Assembly (NCBI RefSeq): GCF_009762775.1
Contig: NZ_CP046401.1
Coordinates: forward strand, 2,170,001-2,234,000
Length of the DNA: 64,000 nucleotides
DNA from: Maribellus comscasis
GTDB taxonomy: Bacteria > Bacteroidota > Bacteroidia > Bacteroidales > Prolixibacteraceae
Direction of reading: 5' to 3'
Shown: in pieces, positions 54,315-62,843 of the stretch
Position numbering within the stretch: the stretch's first letter is position 1
Layout of the letters: every line of letters begins with the position of its first letter
Notes under the pieces: model-generated
The model's database searches: none
What the model saw: only the letters and a program-made list of their open reading frames with translations
Told to the model about the DNA's origin: nothing
Translations under genes and position numbers: made by a program

Positions 54315-54874
54315 GCAAAGCGAGCCTTGTTATTGGGTTAATTGATTTATCTGTTGAATATATCTGCCTGCGCTGATGTATAATTAGTTCGCCTTCACTT
54401 GAATTTTCTCGTCATATCGCATGATAGCGGGGGAGCTAATGTAGAAGAAATGAGTATTACTAATAATGATATATTTTTCTAATGTGAAAAATCAGATAAC
54501 AGAACTTATATTTTTGTGTTAATAATACCTTTACCCGTGTTCAAACCATCGGAAGGCTGCCATTTTGGAAAGATTTGCCGGCTTTTTTCAGGAAAAGCCC
54601 GGCAAAACAGGGAAAAGTTCTCCCTTTTATGGAGCTTATGGGCACTTTTTTGAAGAAAAGCCTAAAATTAAACTTGCATATTCTTCCTTTTTACATGAAT
54701 ATTCTCACGGGCTGGCAGATTTTTGCCGTATTTTGGCAGGTTTTCGGAAGTTTATGAATAAACGTTCCGGTACAAAACCAGGTTTTCATTCTGAAACCAA
54801 AAACAAATAAAGTGGATTGTAGTAATGTTGCAGTTAAAATCCAGGAGTTGCGGAAGGAAAAGCTTAGGGATTAT
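54315..54874. other. 560-bp intergenic region with a hairpin, no confident gene
   Basis: Two overlapping short frames exist (54565-54810 and 54575-54757), but neither has an RBS, a familiar motif or normal composition. An imperfect hairpin (54574-54586 with 54593-54606, one bulged base, 6-nt loop) lies in it. It could be a terminator or RNA element of the array transcript. Nothing else was recognised. Confidence 0.5.
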
Positions 54875-55342
54875 CTATTCTGTAACGGTAGTACGTTTCC
54901 CTCTCGGGAACCTTGCGGCAAGTTCGGCAACAGCTTCTTCGGCGCCGGGTTGCCCCATACCTGCAGCATTTTTAAGCACCTTATATACCGACAGCGACGA
55001 AATATACGCTTCGCTTCCTGCAAGAAGCATACTGTCGTCGAGCGTATCGGTGAGTCGCTGCAACTGTGTATAATATAAACGAATAGCTTTTACCGCCTCA
55101 AAGTCTGACCGGGTTTCCGACACATCGATAAAAGCAGGTATATACGATGGATATTGTTCTGCATATTCCACGGCTTTTTCAACAAAAGCCACGGTTTTAT
55201 CACCCATTTTGGGTAGTTCTTTACGCTCTTCGGGCGTCAGGGTCATCAACTTTGGTTCAAGAACGCTAACCAACACCTGGATAGCTTCCTTCACCTGTTC
55301 TTTTTCTTCATCGGTAAGAAAAAAAGAGAATCTGTTCTCCAT
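54875..55342 (-). CDS. Conserved hypothetical helical protein
   Basis: 155 residues, no signal peptide, helical and charged. It opens MENRFSFFLTDEEKEQVKEAI, contains LTPEERKELPKMGDKTVAFVEKA and VEYAEQYPSYIPAFIDV, and ends in a GMGQPGAEEAVAELAARFPR segment. I recall the RKELPKMGDKT pattern from small Bacteroidota proteins without function. It lies 234 bp after the small ORF at 55577-55693 on the same strand. Base composition is more GC-rich than the neighbours. Confidence 0.6.
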   Translation of the reverse strand: MENRFSFFLTDEEKEQVKEAIQVLVSVLEPKLMTLTPEERKELPKMGDKTVAFVEKAVEYAEQYPSYIPAFIDVSETRSDFEAVKAIRLYYTQLQRLTDTLDDSMLLAGSEAYISSLSVYKVLKNAAGMGQPGAEEAVAELAARFPRGKRTTVTE

Positions 55343-55576
55343 AATTAAAAATTTAGGTTTTAAAATTGGGGGTACGCCGGTATTTGGGAATCTTTTCCCG
55401 CCACCCTAATCCGGCTGCCGGGTACCTCGCTAACATTTATCATCAGGGTTTCCGCAATCCTGAATTTTACCCTAAATTTCGGCAAACAGATTAAAACTGG
55501 CTGCCCAAGTGATTATGTTTCATAACATTAAAACAAACAGATACATGATACTCAATGTAAAATACGGGTCAAAAAA

Positions 55577-55693
55577 TTAAAACACCTCCAGGTAGAGCCG
55601 GGAAACCATTTCAGCTGCCAGCTGATTCAAAAACTTCCGGGCATTGGCATACGAATTAAATCCACGATATATTTTCAGGTATTCCATCATCAT
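55577..55693 (-). CDS. 38-residue ORF homologous to the C-terminus of the 62.8-63.8 kb family
   Basis: MMMEYLKIYRGFNSYANARK continues to 38 codons. The ATG overlaps the stop of the PlcP-like gene in an ATGA junction, so translation could be coupled. The stretch YLKIYRGFNSYANARKFL aligns with LRIVKSYRNIKSFVEAQRFL (63.5 kb) and IKIIKILRNLSSYNEAQKVL (62.8 kb). The frame closes just upstream of the ATG, so the N-terminal part of the family is missing. It is either a real small protein or a 3' remnant of a third copy. Confidence 0.5.
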   Translation of the reverse strand: MMMEYLKIYRGFNSYANARKFLNQLAAEMVSRLYLEVF

Positions 55694-56538
55694 GCGCCTA
55701 ATTCTTTAACAAGCGACATATAAATCTGCTGTGGCTCCGGAAAATCCTGCTCGTCGGATTGAGATTCATCGTCAAAACCATTGTAGTGAAACAAATGCCA
55801 CTTATCGTGATAAAATTCAGCAGCGGTAAAATTTTCTACCCAATCGCCACAATTTATATATTGCAGTCGTTTACCATTCACAACTATATGCTTTTCTGTC
55901 GGAACATGAGTATGACCACAGATTACCGTGTGATATCCTTTTAGTAAGGCAAGATGTGCTACCTGCTGCTCAAACCCCGACAGATGATCATTTTTTATCC
56001 ATCGTTTCCTGATTCCGTTGTAAAACTGAATTTCCTGTTTCCCAAAAAACTTTAATATTCTATTGGTTTCATTATTTATGATCGAAACAAAACCATAAAA
56101 CGCTGCCCCCAATTTGGCAAGCCACTTTGTTTTATGAATAATTTTATCAAAAATATCACCATGAAAAATCCAGGTCTTTGTATCTCCTGATTCAAAAATA
56201 TATTGGTTTACAATTTTAAGGTTTCCTAACTGTGTAGGAATCATTTTACGCAAAAACTCATCGTGGTTTCCGGAAACATAAATAATCTGAACTCCTTTTT
56301 CCATCATTTTAATTAACTGACGGACAACTTTTAATTGTGGCTTTGGAAAATAATTCCGACTAAAACGCCAGGAATCGATAATGTCTCCATTCAGCACCAG
56401 CAACTTTGGCTGAATTGACTTAAGGTATTTTAGCACTTTTTTGGGCTTGCTACCGTGTGTAGCCAGATGTAAATCTGAAATAACCGAAACCTCCAGTTCT
56501 CTAGTTTTCAAAACACTACAACTAATTATTTTAATCAA
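55690..56538 (-). CDS. Calcineurin-like phosphoesterase, PlcP/LpxH type (COG2908)
   Basis: 282 residues, cytoplasmic. Metal motifs: D22-x-H24 (ISDLHLATHG), G-D52 (LNGDIIDSWR), N91-H92 (SGNHDE), H126 (FHGDIFD), and H209-x-H211 (CGHTHV). The pieces GDIIDSWR and YINCGDWVENFTA are those I associate with PlcP, the phospholipase C of lipid remodelling under phosphate limitation, more than with LpxH of lipid A synthesis. The two are homologous, so LpxH-type activity is not excluded. It lies 110 bp after the phytase gene with a weak phased array before it. PlcP would fit a phosphate-saving role. Confidence 0.8.
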   Translation of the reverse strand: MIKIISCSVLKTRELEVSVISDLHLATHGSKPKKVLKYLKSIQPKLLVLNGDIIDSWRFSRNYFPKPQLKVVRQLIKMMEKGVQIIYVSGNHDEFLRKMIPTQLGNLKIVNQYIFESGDTKTWIFHGDIFDKIIHKTKWLAKLGAAFYGFVSIINNETNRILKFFGKQEIQFYNGIRKRWIKNDHLSGFEQQVAHLALLKGYHTVICGHTHVPTEKHIVVNGKRLQYINCGDWVENFTAAEFYHDKWHLFHYNGFDDESQSDEQDFPEPQQIYMSLVKELGA

Positions 56539-56554
56539 ATTTGCAGAATTGGTG

Positions 56555-56581
56555 TTAACTTACGATTACATAAGTGTTACG
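56555..56581 (-). promoter_or_regulatory. Weak phased TTAA/TTAC array before the PlcP-like gene
   Basis: TTAA at 56555 and TTAC at 56566 and 56577 are at exact 11-bp steps. Other TTA units nearby break the phase, so this array is less clear than those at 38075, 40862 and 62515. Confidence 0.3.
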
Positions 56582-56647
56582 TTAAAAATAATTACATTAC
56601 TGATACTTGTTCAATGACTGTCAAACATTTCCTGAGAAAGGGGAAAA

Positions 56648-57766
56648 CTAAAAATCATGAATTACCTGTTCAACCATTTCCCAGGAAACAAGCTTAAAAT
56701 TCTGGCTTTTCTTTTTTCGACCGTCGTAATTAAACCCGTCCTGAACGACCAGAATTCCTTTTGGAAAATGAGGGCCAAGGGGAGCCGATGTAATTTCAAT
56801 TCCATCGGTTTCTTCTACTCCATCTATACTTCCGTCTGTAATCCGAAAGCTACCTAGATATTTATTGTTCGCCTGTCGTTCGAAAACAGCAAACGAATAA
56901 TTGCCCTGCGATGAAGCAAGCAAATAACCATTTCCGTTTCCGCTATCGAAAATAGCAAGTCCTTCAATGTCGTATTTTATATTGGTATTTTTCTCCGAAC
57001 TGTTTTCAACAAATGTTCCTTCTGAACCTCCTTCGGGTTCAGCATCATATTTCCAGATTCCGGCTTCTTCCTTTCCAATGTAAAGAATTCCGGTTTTATC
57101 ATCTGCTATCATCCCCTCGGTTTGAGCACCTAATGAAAAAGAACGCACCAGCTTTGCGTCAACCCTTTTATGATCATCAAACAGTTCCCACTGTTCAACC
57201 TCTCCGGCTTTGCTGTTAACAAAAACATAAAATTTGCCTGTTTTTTTACTCTTATACATTGCCAGACCATACACTTCGTCCACCATCTTCGAATAAATAA
57301 CCCTGGAATGCAAAGTATCCAGCATTCCATTGGCATGAATTCTAAATAACGAAACCGAATGGTGCGATCGGTTGCTGGCGGCTATGATGTCTACAGTATC
57401 GCCATTTATTTTAAAGCCATATCGTAAATCACAGTTATTCATATTACCTGTAAAATAATAATGCAATTCTTCACCATTCAAATTATAGGTTGCCATCCCC
57501 CCTTTTTTATCGGTGCCAATAATGATTGATTTTTCAGGGTATTTTGAATTAACCCAAATCGCCGGATCATCGGCGGAATCCTCATTCTTTTTTTGAGGAA
57601 CCGGAAATGTTTCAACAGATGCCGATACAAGCGAAGTGATATGTTCGCCCGCTTTTCGTGAACCCTCGCTCGGACGGCCACATGAGAAGAGTACCATAAT
57701 CAGGATAACGAGTTCAATAAGAGCAATAAAAAAAATAGCTTCTTTAATCTTCATTCTGAATTTCAT
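56648..57766 (-). CDS. Beta-propeller phytase (3-phytase) lipoprotein
   Basis: 372 residues with a lipobox (MVLFSC, Cys29). The opening of the propeller, DSADDPAIWVNSKYPEKSII with GTDKKGGMATYNLNG after it, is the signature of beta-propeller phytases. Further family parts are NNCDLRYGF, AASNRSHHSVSLFRI, AQTEGMIADDKTGILYIGKEEAGIWKY, YDIEGLAIF, LLASSQGNYSFAVF, EETDGIEI and PKGILVVQDGFN. These carry the acidic Ca2+ and phosphate-site residues. The enzyme would release phosphate from phytate at the cell surface or in the periplasm. The TonB receptor gene lies 90 bp upstream. Confidence 0.92.
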   Translation of the reverse strand: MKFRMKIKEAIFFIALIELVILIMVLFSCGRPSEGSRKAGEHITSLVSASVETFPVPQKKNEDSADDPAIWVNSKYPEKSIIIGTDKKGGMATYNLNGEELHYYFTGNMNNCDLRYGFKINGDTVDIIAASNRSHHSVSLFRIHANGMLDTLHSRVIYSKMVDEVYGLAMYKSKKTGKFYVFVNSKAGEVEQWELFDDHKRVDAKLVRSFSLGAQTEGMIADDKTGILYIGKEEAGIWKYDAEPEGGSEGTFVENSSEKNTNIKYDIEGLAIFDSGNGNGYLLASSQGNYSFAVFERQANNKYLGSFRITDGSIDGVEETDGIEITSAPLGPHFPKGILVVQDGFNYDGRKKKSQNFKLVSWEMVEQVIHDF

Positions 57767-57856
57767 TTATAAAATTATCAATAAACTCTTTTACATCTAT
57801 TAAAACACCTCGCAAACCGGGCAGCAATTTTCGCGTACACTAATTATTCTACTATA

Positions 57857-60730
57857 TTAAAAGTTCAGTTTTAGTCCGATTTTCCCCCACCAGGAATAGT
57901 ATTCCTGTTTCATAAGTTTATCCGGAGTTCCCAGGTAAAACTTCTGTGGAACATTTGTAAAATTAATTACATCAACCGATAATTGTAAATTTTCCGTAAT
58001 AGAAACATTTGTTGTAAAATCAAAATGCCAGGCCTTGTCGTAATATTCGTCCAAATCACTGTCGGCGCCCAACTCCTGCAAAAAAGCGTCATGATAATTT
58101 GCGGTTATTTTTGCATAAAAATCAGGCCTTTCGTAGAATAAGGCTATGTTAGCGGTATGCTTTGCCTGGCCGGGAAGTGTAATTTTTTCCTTCTCGCCGT
58201 TGACATCAAAAAAAGCACTCAGGTCATCTTCTCCAAAAATAACCAGTGCATCGCTGTAATTGGCAGGATACCGTGTGTGAATATAAGCTTCCGAAAACGT
58301 ATAAGTATAATTTGCAAAAACACCAAAATCAGACAGAAAATTATCCAAAAAATACAATTTTGACTGCAATTGCAATTCAGCCCCGTAGACATGGGCATCC
58401 AGGCCATTCGCCGCGATTGTGATTTTATCAAGCGATGTGCCGGTACTGGCGTCGCTTTGATGAGCAAATCGGGTAAAATAAAATACAAAATCGTCAATCT
58501 GCTTATAAAAGAGGCCACCTGAAAACAGGCCCTGTTCCCCGAAGTAAGTTTCGCCCAACAAGTCAAAATTTGTTGCTCCGGGATATTTTAAATCCGGATT
58601 TCCAAAGGTAAACTCATCATTGTCTTTCTCCTCTCTATACGGCAATACATCCTTAAAATTTGGTCTGGAATAAGTTCGGGTTACCGCTGCCCTGAAATTG
58701 GTATTTTTGTTTATGCTGTATTTTACCTGAAACTGTGGCAGCCAGAATTCGTGCGTGCGTTGATCATTTAAAGTATCTAAACGTACAAATTTACTGCCGT
58801 CGGTTACCACGTTACGCCCTGCGTAATCGATATCTGTTTTTTCGAAACGTACTCCCCCCAGCAACATCAGTTTATCAAAATTATGTTTGAACATTCCATA
58901 AAATGCATAAATATTTTCGGAAGCCGTATAATCTGAACCAAAGGTTTCCTGTCGGGTATCGGTTTTATCGTAAACAAACAAGTGTGAATTATATTCATAA
59001 AAATCGCGCATTTTTTGAGGCGCCGGCATGGCTTCAATTACATATCCTTTACCTAGCAAATCAGACTCGCGAAAACCATCGCTTACTCCCAATAAAGTTA
59101 GTTCTGTTACCTCTCCCGGATACGGGTTAACCAGCGAATGGTAGGGATAGCCTGAATAAACTTTGGAATTGTCATCCCGCTTTTTATCTTTCAAACGCAC
59201 CTTCGCTCCAAATTTGAAACTTCCTGACTGGTATGGAATTTCAAAATTAATTTTTGCGGTAATATTTATGTCTTTGATAAGATTATCTTCCAGTGTCATT
59301 CCATCAAACTCATACTCTTCGTAGTTGTACACCAATTCTTCATCTCCTTCAACCGGGTAGCTTATTCTCGGCCAGTTGGGGTCAGTTAAATCAAATTTCA
59401 TACGCACCCCATGGCCGGGACTATCAAAAGTCGCCTCCAGGCGATCGGGCTCTTTTTCCTGAGAATAGGCATAAGCAGTTTCATAATCCAATTTAATTGA
59501 GCCTAGCTTGTGGGTTCCACCCAGATTTAAACTATAAATTTCCTGAATTTTGTTCCGGTCTCTGATGTCATGATCGATACTGCAATCGCGGTAAAGTGTC
59601 TCTGTTACCGCATCAGAAACATTGTAGTTTTTTCTTCTGCGCAACTCATCATCACTAAAACTGTTGTACATCCCTCTTAAATAAACAGATGAATTTTTGT
59701 TGAAAATATAATCCATCGTAGAGCTCATTCCAATTCTTGTTCTGGTAATATCGTAATGACGAAGTTCCATTTTTTTATATTGAACTTTGTAGTTATCAAC
59801 ACCCAGATCCTGACTTCCCCAAAATGGTCCTTTTATATAGTCGAATTCCATATTATCGGAGCCAAGGTTATTTTGAAAATAACTGCTGTTAATATGAAAG
59901 CCAAATTTCCCATATCTCGCTCCATATGAAAACTGAATTTGATAATTTTCTCTTTCTCTGAGGTTATTATATCCACCGGAAATTGCTACAGAAATATCCG
60001 GTTTTGTGTCGAGAGCTTTTTTTGTAATGATGTTCACATTTCCGCCAATTCCATCGGCATCCATATCTGGAGTCAGTACTTTGGTAATCTCAACAAATTC
60101 AATCTGGTCTGCTGCAATAACATCTAAACCAACATACCTCACATCTCCTTCAGGAGAGGGAATTTGTTCACCATTAATATTAAAATTAGTAAGTTCAGGC
60201 GGGGTTCCGCGCAACTGGACAAAACGGCCTTCTCCCTGATCGCGCTGAAGAGTAATACCAGGGATTCTTTGTATTACTTCTGCCGCGTTCATGTCCGGGA
60301 ATTGAGCTATTTGCTCGGAGGAGACTATATTTTTGATATTTTCAGCTAATTTCTGTTCTAACATAGCTTTTACAATTCCTCTCGCTGTGCCTGTTACATT
60401 CACTTCACCCAACTGCTCACTCCCCGATTCAAGCATAACTTCGAGTATCTTTGGCTTATCGGAACTAAACTCACAAGAAATAGACTGAGTTTGGTAACCA
60501 AGATAAGATATTACAAGTGTCGCCTTGCTTTGAGCGATATTTTTAATCTCAAATTCTCCTTCTAAATTTGTAATAGTTCCTTTGGTAGTACTTTCTATCA
60601 GAATTCCGGCTCCCGGCAACGGTTCGTTGGTTTCCTTATCTTTTACCGTCCCCCTTACAGTATAATCCTGAGCCGAGCTGTTTAGCGAAAAAACAATACC
60701 CCAAAAAAACACAATAAAAAAACGATACAT
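57857..60730 (-). CDS. TonB-dependent receptor linked to phytase
   Basis: 957 residues with a signal peptide (LNSSAQ). It has a CarboxypepD_reg domain (about 22-110, VRGTVKDKETNEPLPGAGIL) and a plug with FPDMNAAEVIQRIPGITLQR, GRFVQLRGTPPELTNFNING and DADGIGGNVNIITKKA. The barrel ends YYSWWGKIGLKLNF. The plug features IPGITLQRDQGEGRFVQLRG mark the subfamily common in Proteobacteria and Bacteroidota glycan or phytate loci. It lies between an exported repeat protein and the phytase gene, so import of phytate or a breakdown product is the likely role. A 10-bp region with a hairpin separates it from the upstream gene. Confidence 0.9.
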   Translation of the reverse strand: MYRFFIVFFWGIVFSLNSSAQDYTVRGTVKDKETNEPLPGAGILIESTTKGTITNLEGEFEIKNIAQSKATLVISYLGYQTQSISCEFSSDKPKILEVMLESGSEQLGEVNVTGTARGIVKAMLEQKLAENIKNIVSSEQIAQFPDMNAAEVIQRIPGITLQRDQGEGRFVQLRGTPPELTNFNINGEQIPSPEGDVRYVGLDVIAADQIEFVEITKVLTPDMDADGIGGNVNIITKKALDTKPDISVAISGGYNNLRERENYQIQFSYGARYGKFGFHINSSYFQNNLGSDNMEFDYIKGPFWGSQDLGVDNYKVQYKKMELRHYDITRTRIGMSSTMDYIFNKNSSVYLRGMYNSFSDDELRRRKNYNVSDAVTETLYRDCSIDHDIRDRNKIQEIYSLNLGGTHKLGSIKLDYETAYAYSQEKEPDRLEATFDSPGHGVRMKFDLTDPNWPRISYPVEGDEELVYNYEEYEFDGMTLEDNLIKDINITAKINFEIPYQSGSFKFGAKVRLKDKKRDDNSKVYSGYPYHSLVNPYPGEVTELTLLGVSDGFRESDLLGKGYVIEAMPAPQKMRDFYEYNSHLFVYDKTDTRQETFGSDYTASENIYAFYGMFKHNFDKLMLLGGVRFEKTDIDYAGRNVVTDGSKFVRLDTLNDQRTHEFWLPQFQVKYSINKNTNFRAAVTRTYSRPNFKDVLPYREEKDNDEFTFGNPDLKYPGATNFDLLGETYFGEQGLFSGGLFYKQIDDFVFYFTRFAHQSDASTGTSLDKITIAANGLDAHVYGAELQLQSKLYFLDNFLSDFGVFANYTYTFSEAYIHTRYPANYSDALVIFGEDDLSAFFDVNGEKEKITLPGQAKHTANIALFYERPDFYAKITANYHDAFLQELGADSDLDEYYDKAWHFDFTTNVSITENLQLSVDVINFTNVPQKFYLGTPDKLMKQEYYSWWGKIGLKLNF

Positions 60731-60772
60731 AGTGCCAATATTTGGAAATGCTGTATTTATACTTTCAAAAAC

Positions 60773-60797
60773 ACCCTGAGAAAAATTTCATCAGGGT
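60773..60797 (-). terminator. Hairpin between the repeat-protein gene and the TonB receptor gene
   Basis: ACCCTGA (60773-60779) pairs with TCAGGGT (60791-60797), with A/T-rich flanks and T-rich minus-strand 3' side. The place matches the hairpin at 36380-36412 in the other phosphorus locus. Confidence 0.6.
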
Positions 60798-60821
60798 ATT
60801 TTTATTGTTATCTAAAAAAAA

Positions 60822-62456
60822 CTAATCGACGATTATCTTTTTTGTAACTGATATCTCTTTGCCATTTGATGCCTGAATAAAGAAAATTCCTTTACTCAGG
60901 TCAGAAACATCAATTTTTTCAACTGTGGATTCAAGCTGTATCGATTTCACAAGTTTGCCGGTGAGATCATACATTTTTACCGTGTTAAATTTGTCATCGT
61001 CAAATTCCAGATTTATACTTCCACTCACAACGGGGTTGGGATAAACCTTAAAGTCAGATTCGAAACCAATTATTTGCTTTTGCGCAGTATTTGTTGCGAC
61101 AGAGCTGTAATAAACTACTAATCTTGGTCTTCTTTCCGGATGATTTTGCCCGTCTCCTCCATCTTCCGGGTCGGCGATATTCTCAAAAGACTCTATTTCC
61201 CTGGCATTTTCTATTTCTTCTCCCGTTACACCTTGATTTTCACCTTCCCATATCAAAGCAAGGGAGTTGCCTGCTTCCCACCCGGGCAGATCAATTATTT
61301 CCTGAATAATAGTGCCAATATCAGGAGTACGGTGTTCTGTATATAGTCCCCATTCCTCTGCAATTACCCAACGTACAGAAGCAGTGGTTCTCGGGCGATC
61401 GGTTATCAGCGAATCCATTGTAAATGTTCCCGGATTTGGATTATTCTCACCTGTTATTGTGATATTGGCAACATCGTCGGCGGATTTTGCTTCGTGAGAA
61501 TGGACATAAACAAACGCTGAATCAACAGTAAAACCGGCCGGAATATCTATGTCGCGAAACCTTAAACCAATGTGGACAATGTTTATTTCATCCGGAGCAT
61601 ATTCGTAACCGATATCCAGATCGTCATCTTCCAGGTCATCCATTTCATTATTTTCCTGTTCTGCGTCATCAGATGAAACATCAACCACAATATTTTCATC
61701 AATAATAGTATCCGTTTTTTGGATATATCTCTCGAACACCTGATTTTCAAGAGTATAATATATCACCAATTTGGGTCTTCTTTCCGGGTGATTTTGCCCG
61801 TCGCCTCCATCTTCAGGATCGGCTATATTTTCAAAAGACTCTATTTCCCGGGCATTTTCTATTTCTTCTCCGGTTACTCCCTGGTTTTCGCCTTCCAGAA
61901 TTAATGCAAGTGAATTATAGGCTTGCCATTCGGGTAAGTCAATAATTTCCTGAATAATTGCGCTTATATCAGGAGTACGATGTTCCGTGTATAAGCCCCA
62001 TTCCTCTGCAATTACCCAACTTACAGAAGCGTTGGTTCTTGAACGATCTGTTATTAACGAGTCCATTGAAAATGTTCCGGGGTTCGGATTATTGTCTCCG
62101 GTTATTGTGGTATTGGCAACATCTTCGGCAGATTTCGCTTCGTGAGAATGGACATAAACAAATGCCGAATCAATTGTTGCTCCCGCCGGAATACCAATAT
62201 CACGAAATCTCAGCCCAATATGAACAATATTTATTTCATCCGGTGCGTATTCATATCCAACATCCAGGTCATCATCTTCCAAATCATCCATTTCATCGTT
62301 CTCTTGTTCTGCATCGTCAGATGAAACATCAACCACTATATTTTCATCAATAATAGTGTCGGTTTTCTGAATATATCTTTCAAACTTTAAACTTTGCGAA
62401 AAAGTGAAAGAAAAAGTGAAAGACATTAATAATAAAGAAAGTAGAAATCTTTTCAT
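60822..62456 (-). CDS. T9SS-exported protein with two acidic DNRLRE-like repeats
   Basis: 544 residues from the ATG at 62456; the longer frame to 62498 lacks a leader. Signal peptide (FSFTFSQS), then two repeats of about 216 residues (DNA period 648 bp). Each has FERYIQKTDTIIDENIVVDV, an acidic stretch (SSDDAEQENDEMDDLEDDD), IPAGATIDSAFVYVHSHEAK-type and HRTPDISAIIQEIIDLP-type segments. A type A sorting domain ends the protein (FKVYPNPVVSGSINLEF ... KKIIVD). The repeats resemble DNRLRE/CBM-like domains often found with phytase genes. The dense Asp/Glu suggests Ca2+ binding. It starts the phytase operon, after the phased array at 62515. Confidence 0.75.
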   Translation of the reverse strand: MKRFLLSLLLMSFTFSFTFSQSLKFERYIQKTDTIIDENIVVDVSSDDAEQENDEMDDLEDDDLDVGYEYAPDEINIVHIGLRFRDIGIPAGATIDSAFVYVHSHEAKSAEDVANTTITGDNNPNPGTFSMDSLITDRSRTNASVSWVIAEEWGLYTEHRTPDISAIIQEIIDLPEWQAYNSLALILEGENQGVTGEEIENAREIESFENIADPEDGGDGQNHPERRPKLVIYYTLENQVFERYIQKTDTIIDENIVVDVSSDDAEQENNEMDDLEDDDLDIGYEYAPDEINIVHIGLRFRDIDIPAGFTVDSAFVYVHSHEAKSADDVANITITGENNPNPGTFTMDSLITDRPRTTASVRWVIAEEWGLYTEHRTPDIGTIIQEIIDLPGWEAGNSLALIWEGENQGVTGEEIENAREIESFENIADPEDGGDGQNHPERRPRLVVYYSSVATNTAQKQIIGFESDFKVYPNPVVSGSINLEFDDDKFNTVKMYDLTGKLVKSIQLESTVEKIDVSDLSKGIFFIQASNGKEISVTKKIIVD

Positions 62457-62514
62457 AGAATAAAAATTTGATTTGTTAATCAAACGAAAATATGCCAAAG
62501 CCGATGAACACTGG

Positions 62515-62550
62515 TTAAAAAAGAATTAATTAAAAATTAAAAAGATTTAA
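62515..62550 (-). promoter_or_regulatory. Phased TTAA array (candidate Pho box) before the phytase operon
   Basis: TTAA begins at 62515, 62526, 62537 and 62547 (steps 11, 11, 10), the same pattern as at 38075-38110. On the minus strand, TATTTTCG (one mismatch to TAnnTTTG) lies about 20 bp nearer to the gene, so the last box covers the -33 region. Confidence 0.55.
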
Positions 62551-62843
62551 TTATATCACTACGTTACAGACAAATAAGCTCGCATTCGGGAGCAGCAATA
62601 TTTTCGCTGAAAAACTTATTGAGAACTCGAATTTGAAGCAAATGTTATCAAAGCTATCGTTCTTTCTTTTTATCAAATATCATTCTCCAATTGCCTTTTA
62701 ATATCCAGATCAACTACCTCATAATATAACTAAGAAGTATGAAGCTGAAATAATCTTTGTAAAAAGAAGCTAAGCTTTAAGGAATAAAACCCGTTGGCTC
62801 AAGAAGCGCTGTCGCATTCAGGATCTGTTCCACTTAAAAACAA
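62551..62843. other. Intergenic region without recognised features
   Basis: No frame of note, no clear hairpin and no promoter match. It separates the phytase operon from the first of the two right-end paralogues. Confidence 0.5.

Noticed and set aside
54565..54810. Two overlapping short frames (81 and 60 codons) as possible genes
   Set aside because: No RBS, TTG or weak start, no domain or signal pattern, and they share one hairpin-rich region in different frames.
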